Source: Pseudomonas sp. MAG733B
GTDB lineage: Bacteria > Pseudomonadota > Gammaproteobacteria > Pseudomonadales > Pseudomonadaceae
Reading direction: 5' to 3'
Length of the DNA: 64,000 bases
Assembly (NCBI RefSeq): GCF_036884845.1
Contig: NZ_CP145732.1
Span: forward strand, 5,828,001-5,892,000
Shown piece by piece: positions 1 to 9,040 of this stretch. Made by a program: the position numbers and the translations under genes. Each line of letters begins with the position of its first letter. The stretch's first letter is position 1. The notes under the pieces were generated by a model that was not told the DNA's origin, did not search any database, and saw only the letters and a program-made list of their open reading frames with translations.

Positions 1-650
1 GGCAGCACCACTTTCCAGTAGATCGTGGGCATGCTCGCGCCATCGATCTGCGCGGCACGGATGATCGATTGATCGACACCGCGCAGGCCGGCGAGGAACA
101 TCGCCATGATGAAGCCCGAGGCTTGCCAGACCGCAGCGATCACCAGGCAATACACCACGCGGTCCGGGTCGATCAGCCAGTCGAGACGGAAGCCTTCCCA
201 GCCCCAGTCACGCAACAATTTGTCCAGGCCCATGCCCGGGTTGAGCAGCCATTTCCAGGCAGTACCGGTGACAATCATCGAGAGCGCCATCGGGTACAGG
301 TAAATGGTGCGGATGAAACCTTCGCGACGGATTTTCTGGTCGAGGAAAATCGCCAGTGTCACGCCGATCACCAGCGTGATGCCGATGAACATGCCGCCGA
401 ACAGCGCCAGGTTCTTGCTCGCCACCCACCAGCGGTCGTTGTCGAACAACCGTGCGTATTGCGCCAGGCCCGCCCACTTGTAGTTCGGCAGGAATGTCGA
501 GGTCGTGAACGACAGAACGAACGTCCACAGGATGTAGCCATAGAAGCCCACCAGAACGATGAACATGCTCGGCGCCAGCACCAGTTTTGGAAGCCAGCGT
601 TGCAATGCATCGAACGGCGAGGCCTTGCTGAACACAGCAACAGAACTCAT
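1..650 (-). CDS. gtsB: Glucose/mannose ABC transporter permease GtsB (3' end outside window)
   Basis: Inner-membrane permease of the Pseudomonas glucose ABC importer, which works with the binding protein GtsA just upstream and with a second permease and an ATPase expected beyond the window edge. Translation from the ATG at 650 gives about 216 residues: a cytoplasmic start, a first membrane segment near residues 22-48, further hydrophobic helices near 95-115 and 190-205, and then the start of the EAA loop (AAQIDGAS near residue 205) that contacts the ATPase. The reading frame is open to the window edge, so the C-terminus is missing here. It follows gtsA on the same strand after a REP element at 700-788. 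The assignment rests on this context and on the MalF-type permease pattern. Confidence 0.88.
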   Translation of the reverse strand, partial: MSSVAVFSKASPFDALQRWLPKLVLAPSMFIVLVGFYGYILWTFVLSFTTSTFLPNYKWAGLAQYARLFDNDRWWVASKNLALFGGMFIGITLVIGVTLAIFLDQKIRREGFIRTIYLYPMALSMIVTGTAWKWLLNPGMGLDKLLRDWGWEGFRLDWLIDPDRVVYCLVIAAVWQASGFIMAMFLAGLRGVDQSIIRAAQIDGASMPTIYWKVVL

Positions 651-699
651 GGGGAAATCCAGTACGAGAGAAAAGGACTACTTTGGAAATGCTTCCCCT

Positions 700-788
700 T
701 GTAGGAGTGAGCCTGCTCGCGATAGCGGTGTGTCAGTCACCCAATCATCGAATGACAGATTGCAATCGCGAGCAGGCTCGCTCCTACA
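700..788. repeat. REPIN (inverted pair of REP sequences) between gtsA and gtsB
   Basis: The left arm begins GTAGGAGTGAGCCTGCTCGC and the right arm is its near-complement ending in GGCTCGCTCCTACA, with about 30 bases between the two REP cores. This is the usual REPIN form of the P. fluorescens group. It lies inside the gts operon and could form a hairpin in the mRNA between the abundant binding-protein message and the permease message. Confidence 0.9.
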
Positions 789-799
789 GGGGCCAGGCA

Positions 800-2092
800 T
801 TACTTGGCCGACTGAACCGCTGCGCCCAGTTTCTTGGCGGCGTCAGCCGGGTCGGCTTTCGGGTCGTTGATGTAGTTGGTCACCACATCGAAGAACGCGC
901 CCTGTACCGCCAGCGTGGTTGCCATGTTGTGCGCCATGCTCGGTTGCAGGCCGCCGGACTTGGCGTCTGCCAGGAAGTCCTTGGCGGCGGTCTGGGCGCA
1001 GGAGTCGAAACCGTATTTGCCCATGTCCGCCAGCATGTCGTTACGCACCGGGATCGAGCCCTTGTTGATGCTGAAGACTTTCTGGAAGTTCTCACCCAGC
1101 ACGACTTTGGCAATGTCCTGCTGACCGGCAGCAGTGCCCGCGTCTTTCTGCTTGAACACAGCCAGGGAGTCGATGTTGTAGGTGAAGGCCTTGTCGGTGC
1201 CCGGGAACGCTACGCACTCGTAGTCCTTGCCGGCGACTTTCTTGGCGGCGGTCCATTCGGACTTGGCCCAGTCACCCATGATCTGCATGCCGGCCTTGCC
1301 GTTGATGACCTTGGCCGCTTCCAGGTTCCAGTCCTGGCCTTTGCCGTCGGCGTCCATGTAGGTCGCGACTTTCTTCAGCTCGGTCAAAGCCTTGACCATT
1401 TCCGGTCCGGTCAGCGCTTTGTTGTCGAGATCGACCAGGGCTTTCTTGTAGCCATCAACACCCATCACCGAGAGCACAACGGCTTCGAACACGGTGCTGT
1501 CCTGCCAAGGCTGGCCACCGTGGGCGAGTGGAATGAAACCCGCAGCCTTGAGCTTGTCACCGGCGGCGTAGAATTCTTCGAGGGTGGTTGGTGGTTTTTC
1601 AATGCCGGCTTTCTTGAAGACTTCCGGGTTGATCCACAGCCAGTTGACGCGGTGGATGTTCACCGGCACGGCCACGTAATCACCTTCGTACTTCACGGTA
1701 TCGGAGACTTTCTTGTCGAGCAGGCTGTCCCACTTCTCCGATTTGGCAACGTCTTTCAGGACATCGGTGTCGAGCAGGCCGGTAGACGCCCACTCCTGAA
1801 TGTCCGGGCCTTTGATCTGGGCCACGCCTGGCGGGTTACCCGCAACGGCACGGCTTTTCAGCACGGTCATGGCAGTCGCACCGCCACCACCGGCGACTGC
1901 GCCGTCCTTCCAGGTGAAGCCGTCTTTCTCGACTTGGGCCTTGAGGACATCGACCGCTGCCTTTTCGCCACCCGACGTCCACCAATGCACGACTTCCACG
2001 GAACCTTTGGATTCGGCGGCAAGAACACTGAGAGGGAGCGCAGACAGGGAAGCGAGAGAAATGACAGTAGCGAGGCGAGAAATCGCATTCAT
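800..2092 (-). CDS. gtsA: Glucose/mannose ABC transporter substrate-binding protein GtsA
   Basis: Periplasmic sugar-binding protein of 430 residues (family 1 solute-binding protein). Residues 1-25 form a signal peptide: basic start, hydrophobic core, probable cleavage after VLA, with mature protein starting [10 protein letters not shown]. The motif [13 protein letters not shown] near the mature N-terminus is typical of glucose and mannose binding proteins of this family. The length agrees with the family. The ATG at 2092 is preceded by AGAAAGG, which overlaps an AACAACAA motif (2103-2115), suggesting translational repression by Hfq/Crc during growth on preferred carbon sources. It is the first gts gene and is followed by gtsB. 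Confidence 0.95.
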   Translation of the reverse strand: MNAISRLATVISLASLSALPLSVLAAESKGSVEVVHWWTSGGEKAAVDVLKAQVEKDGFTWKDGAVAGGGGATAMTVLKSRAVAGNPPGVAQIKGPDIQEWASTGLLDTDVLKDVAKSEKWDSLLDKKVSDTVKYEGDYVAVPVNIHRVNWLWINPEVFKKAGIEKPPTTLEEFYAAGDKLKAAGFIPLAHGGQPWQDSTVFEAVVLSVMGVDGYKKALVDLDNKALTGPEMVKALTELKKVATYMDADGKGQDWNLEAAKVINGKAGMQIMGDWAKSEWTAAKKVAGKDYECVAFPGTDKAFTYNIDSLAVFKQKDAGTAAGQQDIAKVVLGENFQKVFSINKGSIPVRNDMLADMGKYGFDSCAQTAAKDFLADAKSGGLQPSMAHNMATTLAVQGAFFDVVTNYINDPKADPADAAKKLGAAVQSAK

Positions 2093-2102
2093 CTAGTAGT
2101 AC

Positions 2103-2115
2103 CTTTCTTGTTGTT
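2103..2115 (-). promoter_or_regulatory. Hfq/Crc-type CA motif in the gtsA leader
   Basis: On the minus strand the leader reads AACAACAAGAAAG, matching the AAnAAnAA motif bound by Hfq with Crc and running directly into the ribosome-binding site of gtsA. Similar motifs precede three other sugar genes in this window. Binding is inferred. Confidence 0.7.
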
Positions 2116-2209
2116 ATGCATGCAAGTCTGGTGCTTGCGCTGCATAGGATTTTAAACAGGGGAAACCCCTTCGCAGGTAACGAAGGGACGCGCGAATGTC
2201 ACTGCATGG

Positions 2210-3469
2210 TTACATAGAACCGCTCTGGGACACCTGTGCCAGCGCACTGGCCATGCTCGGCGCCAACGGCAGTCGCGGGATCAACAACGCTTGCCAGGCG
2301 TGATACAGGTCGGGTTTTCCGGCCCAGATATCGGCACTTGGGCGGTTCAACGGGTCGAGTTCGTGATGCCAGCTGCCGTCGCAGCGGTCGATGAAATGAC
2401 TGTCACAAAACTCCCAGAACAGTCGGTACCAGCGTTCGAATTGTTCATCGCCGGTACGCTTGAGCAACGCACTGGCGGCGGCGCTGGCTTCGCAATGAGT
2501 CCAGTGCAAGCGATGACGAACCACCGCTTTGTTGTCCCAGTCGAGGGTGTAGACAATGCCCGGCGCGCCGTCGACGTCCCAGCCATGCAGGCAATTTTGC
2601 TCGAAGAGTTTTTGCGCATCAGTGGCCAGCCAACCCGGCGTCAACATCCCGGCCTGCACCCGCGCCGCTTCGAGGTGCAGCAACAGCCGCGCCCATTCAA
2701 AGCCGTGGCCCGGTGTGGTGCCATAGGGGCGGAAACCGTCGGCCGGGTTGTCGTGGTTGTACTCGCGCAGCGGCTGCCAGTCGCGGTCGAAATGCTCAAC
2801 CACCAGGTAATCGTTGGCGGCGGCGTGACCATGAATCACCCGCTCGACAATGCGCTGTGCACGGCACAGCCAGCGGTTGTCATCGGTGACATCGGCCAGC
2901 GCCAGAAACGCTTCGGTGGCGTGCATGTTGCTGTTGGCGCCGCGATAGGCTTCTTCATCACTCCAGTCGCGGTTGAAGGATTCGCGCATGGCGCCCTCCT
3001 CCTCGCTCCAGAAATACGCGTCGATGATGTCGATGGCATCATCAAGCAACGCTTGCGCGCCGGGACGTTGCGCGACCACCGCGGAACTCGCGGCCAACGC
3101 GACGAAGGCATGCAGGTAGGCGTTCTTGCCGGTGTTGCCGTCGCGGTGTTCAGCGACCGCGAACCAGCCACCGTGCACGGCATCGCGCAGCGGCCCGCGC
3201 AGGGCTTCGACACCGTGATCGACCAGTTCGGCAAACCCCGGCAGGCCTTGAATGTGGGCCATGGCAAAGCTGTGGGTCATGCGCGCGGTGTTCATGGTTT
3301 CGGCTTGCGCGTCGGCCGGCAGATGACCGCGCTCATCGAGATTGCCGAAGCCTTCAGGCAGCTTCGAAGCCTTGGCGAACGCCAGCATTCGCAAGCCTTC
3401 GGCAGCGAGCCATTGCTGGTGTGCAGGTGCGTTCAGCCAACTGCTGAAAGCAGGTTGGAAGGTGTGCAT
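2210..3469 (-). CDS. AGE-family sugar isomerase/epimerase (D-mannose isomerase-like)
   Basis: A 419-residue member of the N-acylglucosamine 2-epimerase superfamily, an (alpha/alpha)6-barrel family that includes mannose isomerase and YihS. The expected histidine-bearing segments are visible in order: THSFAMAH near residue 66, NSNMHATEAFL near 180, GHGFEWARLLLHLE near 250, the WHHELD segment near 365 and KPDLYHAW near 385. The length fits mannose/glucose isomerases of the family, and no renin-binding-type extension is seen. It lies between gltS and gtsA on the same strand, so conversion of imported mannose to fructose or a related aldose-ketose exchange is plausible; the substrate is inferred. 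The leader carries a CA motif running into its ribosome-binding site. Confidence 0.82.
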   Translation of the reverse strand: MHTFQPAFSSWLNAPAHQQWLAAEGLRMLAFAKASKLPEGFGNLDERGHLPADAQAETMNTARMTHSFAMAHIQGLPGFAELVDHGVEALRGPLRDAVHGGWFAVAEHRDGNTGKNAYLHAFVALAASSAVVAQRPGAQALLDDAIDIIDAYFWSEEEGAMRESFNRDWSDEEAYRGANSNMHATEAFLALADVTDDNRWLCRAQRIVERVIHGHAAANDYLVVEHFDRDWQPLREYNHDNPADGFRPYGTTPGHGFEWARLLLHLEAARVQAGMLTPGWLATDAQKLFEQNCLHGWDVDGAPGIVYTLDWDNKAVVRHRLHWTHCEASAAASALLKRTGDEQFERWYRLFWEFCDSHFIDRCDGSWHHELDPLNRPSADIWAGKPDLYHAWQALLIPRLPLAPSMASALAQVSQSGSM

Positions 3470-3475
3470 GGGAGA

Positions 3476-3489
3476 CCTTTTTTGTTGTT
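3476..3489 (-). promoter_or_regulatory. Hfq/Crc-type CA motif in the sugar isomerase leader
   Basis: The minus strand reads AACAACAAAAAAGG, ending six bases before the ATG at 3469. An AAnAAnAA motif is fused to the Shine-Dalgarno sequence, as at gtsA. Function is inferred from the motif. Confidence 0.68.
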
Positions 3490-3590
3490 ATGACTGAGGG
3501 GCAGTCTAAACAACGGGCGATGGCGGGCTTGTAACGAAGGGGGCGAGTTATGTCACCGGGTTGTGACAATGCTGAGGCGAGGAATGTTTT

Positions 3591-3680
3591 GTGGCGAGGG
3601 AGCTTGCTCCCGCTGGGGTGCGAAGCGCCCCCAAATGAGGGACTGCTGCGCAGCCCAGCGGGAGCAAGCTCCCTCGCCAC
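3591..3680. repeat. REPIN between gltS and the sugar isomerase gene
   Basis: The arms GTGGCGAGGGAGCTTGCTCC (3591-3610) and their complement at 3661-3680 flank a short central segment. The core, GGGAGCTTGCTCCC, is a different REP subtype from most others in this window. Confidence 0.88.
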
Positions 3681-3690
3681 AGGGTCGGTG

Positions 3691-5169
3691 TCAATCCACT
3701 GATCGCGGTAACTGCAGGGTCACCCGCAACCCGCCTTCACGCAGGTTTTGCAGGCTGACCTCACCGCCATGGCTATGGGCAATGTTACGGGCGATCCCCA
3801 ACCCCAATCCGTAACCTTGCTGTTGCCCGGCCAACCGGAAGTGCGGTTCAAAGACTTGCTCCAGCCGCTGCTCCGGAACCCCCGGCCCTTCATCGTCGAC
3901 ATGCAGGACAAATGCGCTGTCGTCGTCATCGATGTGCAGATGCGCGTTCTGCCCGTACTTCAACGCATTGTCGATCAGGTTGCCGATGCAGCGCTTGAGC
4001 GCCAGTGGTTTACCCGGATAGGCCGCGAGCGCCCGCCCTTGCTGGGTCACGCGGCCATTGCCGTTTGGCGCCAGATACGGCTCCACCAGACAATCCAGGA
4101 CGTGATTGAGATCCACCGGCTCGATGTTCTCGTGGATATCGGTGTCTTTCACGCATTGCAGCGCGCCTTTGACCAGCAGCTCCAGTTCGTCCAGATCACG
4201 GCCGAACTTGGCTTGAAGTTTTTCGTCTTCGAGCAATTCGACGCGCAATCGTAGCCGGGTAATGGGCGTGCGAAGGTCGTGGGAAATCGCGCTGAACAAC
4301 TGGCTACGTTCGGTCAGATAGCGGCTGATGCGTTCGCGCATGGTGTTGAACGCGCGCCCCACTTCAACCACTTCGCTGCCACCACCTTCGGCCACCGGCT
4401 CGACGTCGGCGCCCAGCGACAGATCCCGCGCCGCCCGCGCCAAACGCTTGAGCGGTCGGCTCTGCCAGTGCACCAGCAGGCCGATGAACAGCAGCAAGAA
4501 ACCGCTGGTGAGAACGATGAACCACACCTGCTGCGCCGGCAGGCCTTGCTCTTCAAGACTGGTGTACGGCTCAGGCAGCAACGAGGCGATGTACAGCCAT
4601 TCGCCCGGCGCCATTTGAATCTGCGTGACCAACACGGGCGGGTTCACCGGTTCCAGGGTCAGCGCGTAGTGCGCCCAGGAGCGTGGCAGCTCATCGAGCT
4701 TCAGGCCGGCATTGAAAATCCGCAGATCCTCGGGACTTACGAAGGACACCGAAATATCAGTGTCGTGACCCAAGGACTGTCGCAGCACTTCGTCCACCGC
4801 TTTCATCACCGCAGCCTTGCGCGGGGTGATCGGCAGGACTTCCATGCCCAGGGGTTTGTCGTTGAGCGTCACCACGAATCGCGTGCCGCCCATGCTGCGC
4901 AACTGGTCGAGCACCAGCGGTCGATAGGCCACCGGCAACGAACGAAAGTAACTGACGCTGGCCGTCATCGAATGCGCCAGGCTGCGGGCGCTGGTGACCA
5001 GTCCTTCGAGCTGTGTCGCACGCAATTGCGACACCCAGATCACGCTCGACAACGTCTGCGCGAACAACACCGCGAGCAAGGTCAGCAGCAACATGCGGCC
5101 GAGCAGCGAGCGCGGCACCGGCACCCGTTCTGCGAGTGTGCGCAGGGACTCAGTGACCATTGCTGGCAA
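3691..5169 (-). CDS. gltS: Sensor histidine kinase GltS of the glucose two-component system
   Basis: Inner-membrane sensor kinase (492 residues from the ATG at 5169; an ATG at 5160 is equally possible). A first membrane helix lies near residues 24-46, a periplasmic sensor region follows, and a second helix (VWFIVLTSGFLLLFIGLLVHW) lies near 215-235. HAMP comes next, then the dimerisation helix with the phospho-acceptor in AISHDLRTP (His297), and an ATPase domain with the N box (NLIDNALKYG) and G boxes (DEGPGVP, GYGLGLGIA). The gene overlaps the end of gltR, so the pair is translationally coupled. By analogy with P. aeruginosa and P. putida it senses glucose or a derived metabolite and controls gts/oprB transport genes through GltR. 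Confidence 0.92.
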   Translation of the reverse strand: MPAMVTESLRTLAERVPVPRSLLGRMLLLTLLAVLFAQTLSSVIWVSQLRATQLEGLVTSARSLAHSMTASVSYFRSLPVAYRPLVLDQLRSMGGTRFVVTLNDKPLGMEVLPITPRKAAVMKAVDEVLRQSLGHDTDISVSFVSPEDLRIFNAGLKLDELPRSWAHYALTLEPVNPPVLVTQIQMAPGEWLYIASLLPEPYTSLEEQGLPAQQVWFIVLTSGFLLLFIGLLVHWQSRPLKRLARAARDLSLGADVEPVAEGGGSEVVEVGRAFNTMRERISRYLTERSQLFSAISHDLRTPITRLRLRVELLEDEKLQAKFGRDLDELELLVKGALQCVKDTDIHENIEPVDLNHVLDCLVEPYLAPNGNGRVTQQGRALAAYPGKPLALKRCIGNLIDNALKYGQNAHLHIDDDDSAFVLHVDDEGPGVPEQRLEQVFEPHFRLAGQQQGYGLGLGIARNIAHSHGGEVSLQNLREGGLRVTLQLPRSVD

Positions 5170-5881
5170 TCACATTGGCTGCCAATTGATAGCCGCTGCC
5201 ACGCACGGTGCGGATCAGTCGCGGTGGCTTTTCCGTGTCGCGCAGACGTTGGCGCAGGCGACTGACCGCCATGTCGACGATGCGATCGAGCGGCATCAAA
5301 TCACGGCCACGGGTGGCGTTGCCAATGGTGTCGCGGTCGAGGATTTGCTGAGGGTGATCGAGGAACAGTTTCAACAAGGCGAAATCGGCACCAGACAGAA
5401 TCACCTCTTCACCGTCGATGTGAAACAGACGATGGCTGACCATGTCCAGCCGCCAGTCATCGAAGGCCAGCACTTCACCGCCGTTGCGCTCCTGACCGAA
5501 TTGCGCGCGGCGCAACAGGGCCTTGATGCGCGCCTGCAATTCACGGGGGCTGAAAGGTTTACCGAGATAGTCGTCGGCGCCCAGTTCCAGACCGATGACC
5601 CGGTCGGCCTCGTCGGAGCTGGCAGTGAGCATGATGATCGGCACCTGCGCCCGTCGCGGGTGCTGGCGAATCCAGCGGCACAGACTGAAACCGTCTTCGT
5701 CCGGCAGCATCACATCGAGGATCACCAGGTCACTGGGCTCGTCGTTCAGGGCCTGGCGGAAACCGGCGCCATCGGGGGTGGTACGTACCTGAAACCCGGC
5801 ACGGGTCAGGTAGGTGTCCAGCAACTCGCGTATCTCTTGATCGTCATCGACCAACAAAATCGACTTGTTGACTGAGCTCAC
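5150..5881 (-). CDS. gltR: Response regulator GltR (OmpR family) of glucose transport
   Basis: A 243-residue OmpR/PhoB-type regulator. The receiver domain starts at SILLVDDDQEIRELL, with the acidic pair in VDDD, the phospho-accepting Asp in LVILDVMLPDEDG, and the conserved Lys in GADDYLGKPFSPREL. The winged-helix DNA-binding domain covers the last 100 residues and ends with RTVRGSGYQLAA. I chose the GTG at 5881 because AAGGA lies about 9 bases upstream and the receiver fold begins right after it; an upstream ATG at 5983 would add 34 residues unlike the family. The gene sits in the edd-glk-gltR-gltS order known from pseudomonads. A CA motif overlaps its ribosome-binding site. Confidence 0.92.
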   Translation of the reverse strand: MSSVNKSILLVDDDQEIRELLDTYLTRAGFQVRTTPDGAGFRQALNDEPSDLVILDVMLPDEDGFSLCRWIRQHPRRAQVPIIMLTASSDEADRVIGLELGADDYLGKPFSPRELQARIKALLRRAQFGQERNGGEVLAFDDWRLDMVSHRLFHIDGEEVILSGADFALLKLFLDHPQQILDRDTIGNATRGRDLMPLDRIVDMAVSRLRQRLRDTEKPPRLIRTVRGSGYQLAANVIASNGH

Positions 5882-5891
5882 TTCGAAGGCA

Positions 5892-5902
5892 TCCTTGTTG
5901 TT
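5892..5902 (-). promoter_or_regulatory. Hfq/Crc-type CA motif overlapping the gltR ribosome-binding site
   Basis: The minus strand reads AACAACAAGGA, so the CA motif and the AAGGA Shine-Dalgarno share bases, about 10 bases before the GTG start at 5881. It also supports the choice of that start. Binding is inferred. Confidence 0.68.
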
Positions 5903-5958
5903 GGAATTGGGGCGGATTATGCCTGATGAACCTTGGATATTTGTTGCCTGTTCTGGCC

Positions 5959-6033
5959 TCATCGCTGGCAAGCCAGCTCCCACAAGGGTCTGTGTCGTTC
6001 ACAAACCTGTGGGAGCTGGCTTGCCAGCGATGA
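5959..6033. repeat. REPIN between glk and gltR
   Basis: The arms TCATCGCTGGCAAGCCAGCT and the complementary AGCTGGCTTGCCAGCGATGA enclose about 30 bases. The core, GCTGGC-TT-GCCAGC, is another REP subtype. It sits inside the edd-glk-gltR-gltS gene string. Confidence 0.9.
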
Positions 6034-6046
6034 AGGCGACACGGTC

Positions 6047-6997
6047 TCAAGCCTGTTCGAGCGCTACTCCCGCCCCAACAAGTCCCGAATACGGCGCCGT
6101 CACCAGCCACACCGGTATCCCCTTGAAGTAGTCGCTCATGCAACCCTTGTCGGCGAAGCATCGGGCGAAACCGCTTTCGAGGAAGAAATCGGCAAATCGT
6201 GGAATCACTCCTCCCACGATATACACCCCACCGCGCCCACCGGTGGTCAGCACGTTGTTGCCGGCCACGCGACCGAGCCAGCAGCAGAATTGTTCGAGCA
6301 CCTCCAAGGCAATCGGGTCGCCCGCCAGACCGGCAGCCGTAATCGCCTCCGGGGTTTCGAGCACAGGTTCATGCCCGTCAACGGCGCAGATCGCCCGGTA
6401 AACCCGTGGCAACCCGCCGCCACTCAACGCCGTTTCCGCGCTGACATGACCAATCTCATTGGAGATGTGCTGCCACAACTGGGTTTCGCGCGGACTGCTC
6501 AGCGGCAAGTCGACGTGACCGCCCTCCCCCGGCAACGCGGCAAACCGGCCTTCGCCCAGATCGAGCAAAGTACCGACGCCCAAACCGGTGCCCGGGCCGA
6601 TCACCACCGCCGGGCGCAACGGCTCCGGCGTGCCTTCGCAGACCACGCGGAATTCGCCGGGCTGCAAACGGGTCATGCCCAACGCCATGGCCGAGAAATC
6701 GTTGACCAGCAACAGCTGATCGACCTGCAAGGTCTGGCAGAAACCCTTGCGGCTCAAACGCCAGTGATTGTTGGTGAACTTGAATTCGTCGCCGCTCACC
6801 GGCCCGGCCACCGACAGGCACACCGAGCCGATCGACCCCGGCGCCAGACCGAGCCCACTCAGGTACAGGCTGATCGCCTCTTCCGGGCTGGCGTGGTCGG
6901 CCGTCGCCAGCACCTGGACGCTTTCCAGTTGCTGGTTTTTCCACAACGCGAATCGTGCGTTGGTCCCACCGATGTCACCGACCAAAGCCAGTTTCAA
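6047..6997 (-). CDS. glk: Glucokinase
   Basis: Cytoplasmic ATP:glucose 6-phosphotransferase, 316 residues, of the bacterial glucokinase family. The N-terminal phosphate loop is [13 protein letters not shown] (residues 6-18). The catalytic Asp region is [13 protein letters not shown] near residue 100, the adenosine/sugar-binding motif [12 protein letters not shown] lies near 135, and the glucose-contacting [10 protein letters not shown] near 155. It makes glucose 6-phosphate from internalised glucose for the Entner-Doudoroff route. Its start overlaps the end of edd by four bases (ATGA), so the two are translationally coupled, with glk downstream of edd under the HexR-controlled edd promoter. 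Confidence 0.96.
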   Translation of the reverse strand: MKLALVGDIGGTNARFALWKNQQLESVQVLATADHASPEEAISLYLSGLGLAPGSIGSVCLSVAGPVSGDEFKFTNNHWRLSRKGFCQTLQVDQLLLVNDFSAMALGMTRLQPGEFRVVCEGTPEPLRPAVVIGPGTGLGVGTLLDLGEGRFAALPGEGGHVDLPLSSPRETQLWQHISNEIGHVSAETALSGGGLPRVYRAICAVDGHEPVLETPEAITAAGLAGDPIALEVLEQFCCWLGRVAGNNVLTTGGRGGVYIVGGVIPRFADFFLESGFARCFADKGCMSDYFKGIPVWLVTAPYSGLVGAGVALEQA

Positions 6998-8820
6998 TTA
7001 AGCGTCTCCAGGGCAGAAGTGAAGGCGCTGGCCCCCTGCTCTGCCGAGCTGAAGGCCATGCGCATGAAACCAAACAGTTCGCGACCGGTGCCGATGTTGT
7101 TGCCCAACAGGCCCTTGGCCGGCGTGCGCGCTGCGAATTCTTCGGCGTCCACCTTAAGCTCCAGGGTGCCTTTGACGCCATCGACGCGGATGATATCGCC
7201 CTCTTGCACGCGCGCCAAAGCGCCACCGACATAAGCTTCGGGGCTGACGTGAATCGCCGCCGGGATTTTCCCCGACGCGCCGGACATGCGCCCGTCAGTC
7301 ACCAGTGCAACCTTGAAGCCGCGATCCTGCAATACACCGAGGAACGGCGTCATCTTGTGCAGCTCCGGCATGCCGTTGGAGCGTGGTCCCTGGAAGCGCA
7401 TCACCGCGACAAAATCCTTCTCCAGCAAACCGGCCTTGAACGCGTCGGCCAAATCCTGCTGATCCTGGAACACCATGGCCGGTGCTTCGACGATCTGGTT
7501 TTCCAGCGCCACGGCGGAAACTTTCATCACACCGCGACCAAGGTTGCCTTCCATCACTCGCAAGCCGCCCTCTGGCGAGAACGCACGAGCGACCGGACGC
7601 AGGATGCTTTCATCGAGGCTTTCGGTGATGCCTTCACGCCAAACCAGTTCGCCGTTGTCGAGGAACGGTTCCTGGGTGTAGCGGCTCAGGCCGTGGCCCA
7701 TGACGGTGTTGACGTTTTCGTGGAGCAACCCGGCGTCCAGCAGTTCGCGGATCAGGAACGACATGCCGCCCGCGGCCTGGAAGTGGTTGATGTCGGCCTT
7801 GCCGTTCGGGTAGACGTGACTCAGGGTCGGCACCACCTCGGAGAGGTCGGCCATGTCCTGCCAGGTCAGTTGGATACCCGCCGCCATGGCGATGGCCGGC
7901 ATGTGCAAGGTGTGGTTGGTCGAGCCGCCAGTCGCGTTCAGCGCGACGATGGAGTTGACCAGCGAACGCTCGTCGACGATTTCGCCGATCGGCATGAAGT
8001 TGCCGTTCTGCTTGGTCAGGCGCGTCACTTGGTGTGCGGCTTCGCGGGTCAGGGCATCGCGCAGCGGCGTGTTCGGGTTGACGAAGGAAGCGCCCGGCAA
8101 GTGCAGGCCCATGACTTCCATCAGCAACTGGTTGGTATTGGCGGTGCCGTAGAAAGTGCAGGTGCCGGGGCTGTGGTAGGAGTTCATTTCCGACTCCAGC
8201 AGCTCCTCGCGGCTGGCCTTGCCCTCGGCATAACGCTGGCGCACGTCGGCTTTCTGCTTGTTGGAAATACCGGAAACCATCGGCCCGCCCGGCACGAAGA
8301 TCATCGGCAGATGACCGAAGCGCAGCGCGCCCATCATCAGACCCGGGACGATCTTGTCGCAGATGCCGAGCATCAGCGCGCCATCGAACATGTTGTGGGA
8401 CAGCGCCACGGCGGTGGACAGCGCGATCACCTCACGGCTCGGCAGGCTCAGCTCCATGCCCGGCTCGCCCTGGGTCACGCCATCGCACATGGCCGGGGTA
8501 CCACCGGCGAACTGGCCGACGGAGCCGATTTCGCGCAGGGCTTTCTTGATCAGTTCAGGGAAGACTTCGTACGGCTGATGCGCCGAAAGCATGTCGTTAT
8601 ATGACGAAACAATCGCAATGTTCGCGGAGTTCATCATCCGCAGGCTGTTCTTGTCGTCGCTGCCGCAACCGGCCACGCCGTGGGCGAAGTTGGCGCATTG
8701 CAGCTTGCCGCGCATCGGACCGTCGCTGGCCGCACCGCGAATCAATGCAAGGTAAGCCTCACGCGTGGCGCGGCTGCGGGCGATAAGCCGTTCGGTGACC
8801 TCAAGGACGCGGGGATGCAT
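6994..8820 (-). CDS. edd: Phosphogluconate dehydratase
   Basis: 6-phosphogluconate dehydratase (608 residues, the usual length), the first committed enzyme of the Entner-Doudoroff pathway, yielding 2-keto-3-deoxy-6-phosphogluconate. It belongs to the IlvD/Edd family with an iron-sulfur cluster; candidate cluster cysteines are in GVAGCGSDD (near residue 53), [15 protein letters not shown] (near 110) and [17 protein letters not shown] and [21 protein letters not shown] are also characteristic. The ATG at 8820 has TGGAG upstream. It is divergent from gap, with two HexR boxes between them, and leads the string edd-glk-gltR-gltS. Confidence 0.97.
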   Translation of the reverse strand: MHPRVLEVTERLIARSRATREAYLALIRGAASDGPMRGKLQCANFAHGVAGCGSDDKNSLRMMNSANIAIVSSYNDMLSAHQPYEVFPELIKKALREIGSVGQFAGGTPAMCDGVTQGEPGMELSLPSREVIALSTAVALSHNMFDGALMLGICDKIVPGLMMGALRFGHLPMIFVPGGPMVSGISNKQKADVRQRYAEGKASREELLESEMNSYHSPGTCTFYGTANTNQLLMEVMGLHLPGASFVNPNTPLRDALTREAAHQVTRLTKQNGNFMPIGEIVDERSLVNSIVALNATGGSTNHTLHMPAIAMAAGIQLTWQDMADLSEVVPTLSHVYPNGKADINHFQAAGGMSFLIRELLDAGLLHENVNTVMGHGLSRYTQEPFLDNGELVWREGITESLDESILRPVARAFSPEGGLRVMEGNLGRGVMKVSAVALENQIVEAPAMVFQDQQDLADAFKAGLLEKDFVAVMRFQGPRSNGMPELHKMTPFLGVLQDRGFKVALVTDGRMSGASGKIPAAIHVSPEAYVGGALARVQEGDIIRVDGVKGTLELKVDAEEFAARTPAKGLLGNNIGTGRELFGFMRMAFSSAEQGASAFTSALETLN

Positions 8821-8940
8821 GTGTAGAACTCCAGGCTAACGGATGTGGCGACCTGATTGTCTATGCTGATCAAAGGCCGGTGTCGATGGGATGACAGACG
8901 GTTTTCTTGATCGGTTGGACCAGTTGATTCAGGTCACTCG

Positions 8941-8955
8941 TTGTAGATTGAACAA
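8941..8955. promoter_or_regulatory. HexR operator (edd side)
   Basis: TTGTAGATTGAACAA is an exact match to the Pseudomonas HexR consensus TTGT-N7-ACAA. It lies about 120 bases upstream of edd in the edd/gap intergenic region. HexR, relieved by 2-keto-3-deoxy-6-phosphogluconate, is known to control edd and gap-1 in P. putida. Confidence 0.88.
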
Positions 8956-9002
8956 AATATTGCCATCAAAAAGGCTTGTTTTCTATTTTTTTGCGAATAA
9001 TC

Positions 9003-9017
9003 TTGTAATTCCAACAA
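9003..9017. promoter_or_regulatory. HexR operator (gap side)
   Basis: TTGTAATTCCAACAA is a second exact TTGT-N7-ACAA match, 23 bases before the gap start codon and 47 bases downstream of the first box. Two boxes suggest each divergent promoter has its own operator. Confidence 0.88.
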
Positions 9018-9021
9018 CAAA
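9013..9021 (+). promoter_or_regulatory. Hfq/Crc-type CA motif upstream of gap, overlapping a HexR box
   Basis: AACAACAAA lies 20-28 bases before the gap ATG and shares five bases with the second HexR operator. Whether it is in the mRNA depends on the unmapped transcription start, so confidence is lower than for the gts and glt leaders. Confidence 0.45.
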
Positions 9022-9040
9022 ACGACGGTAGCGCTGATAA

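Noticed and set aside
60..704. Plus-strand open frames at the left edge as genes
   Set aside because: The minus strand encodes a clear GtsB permease with an EAA loop; the plus-strand frames are its shadow.
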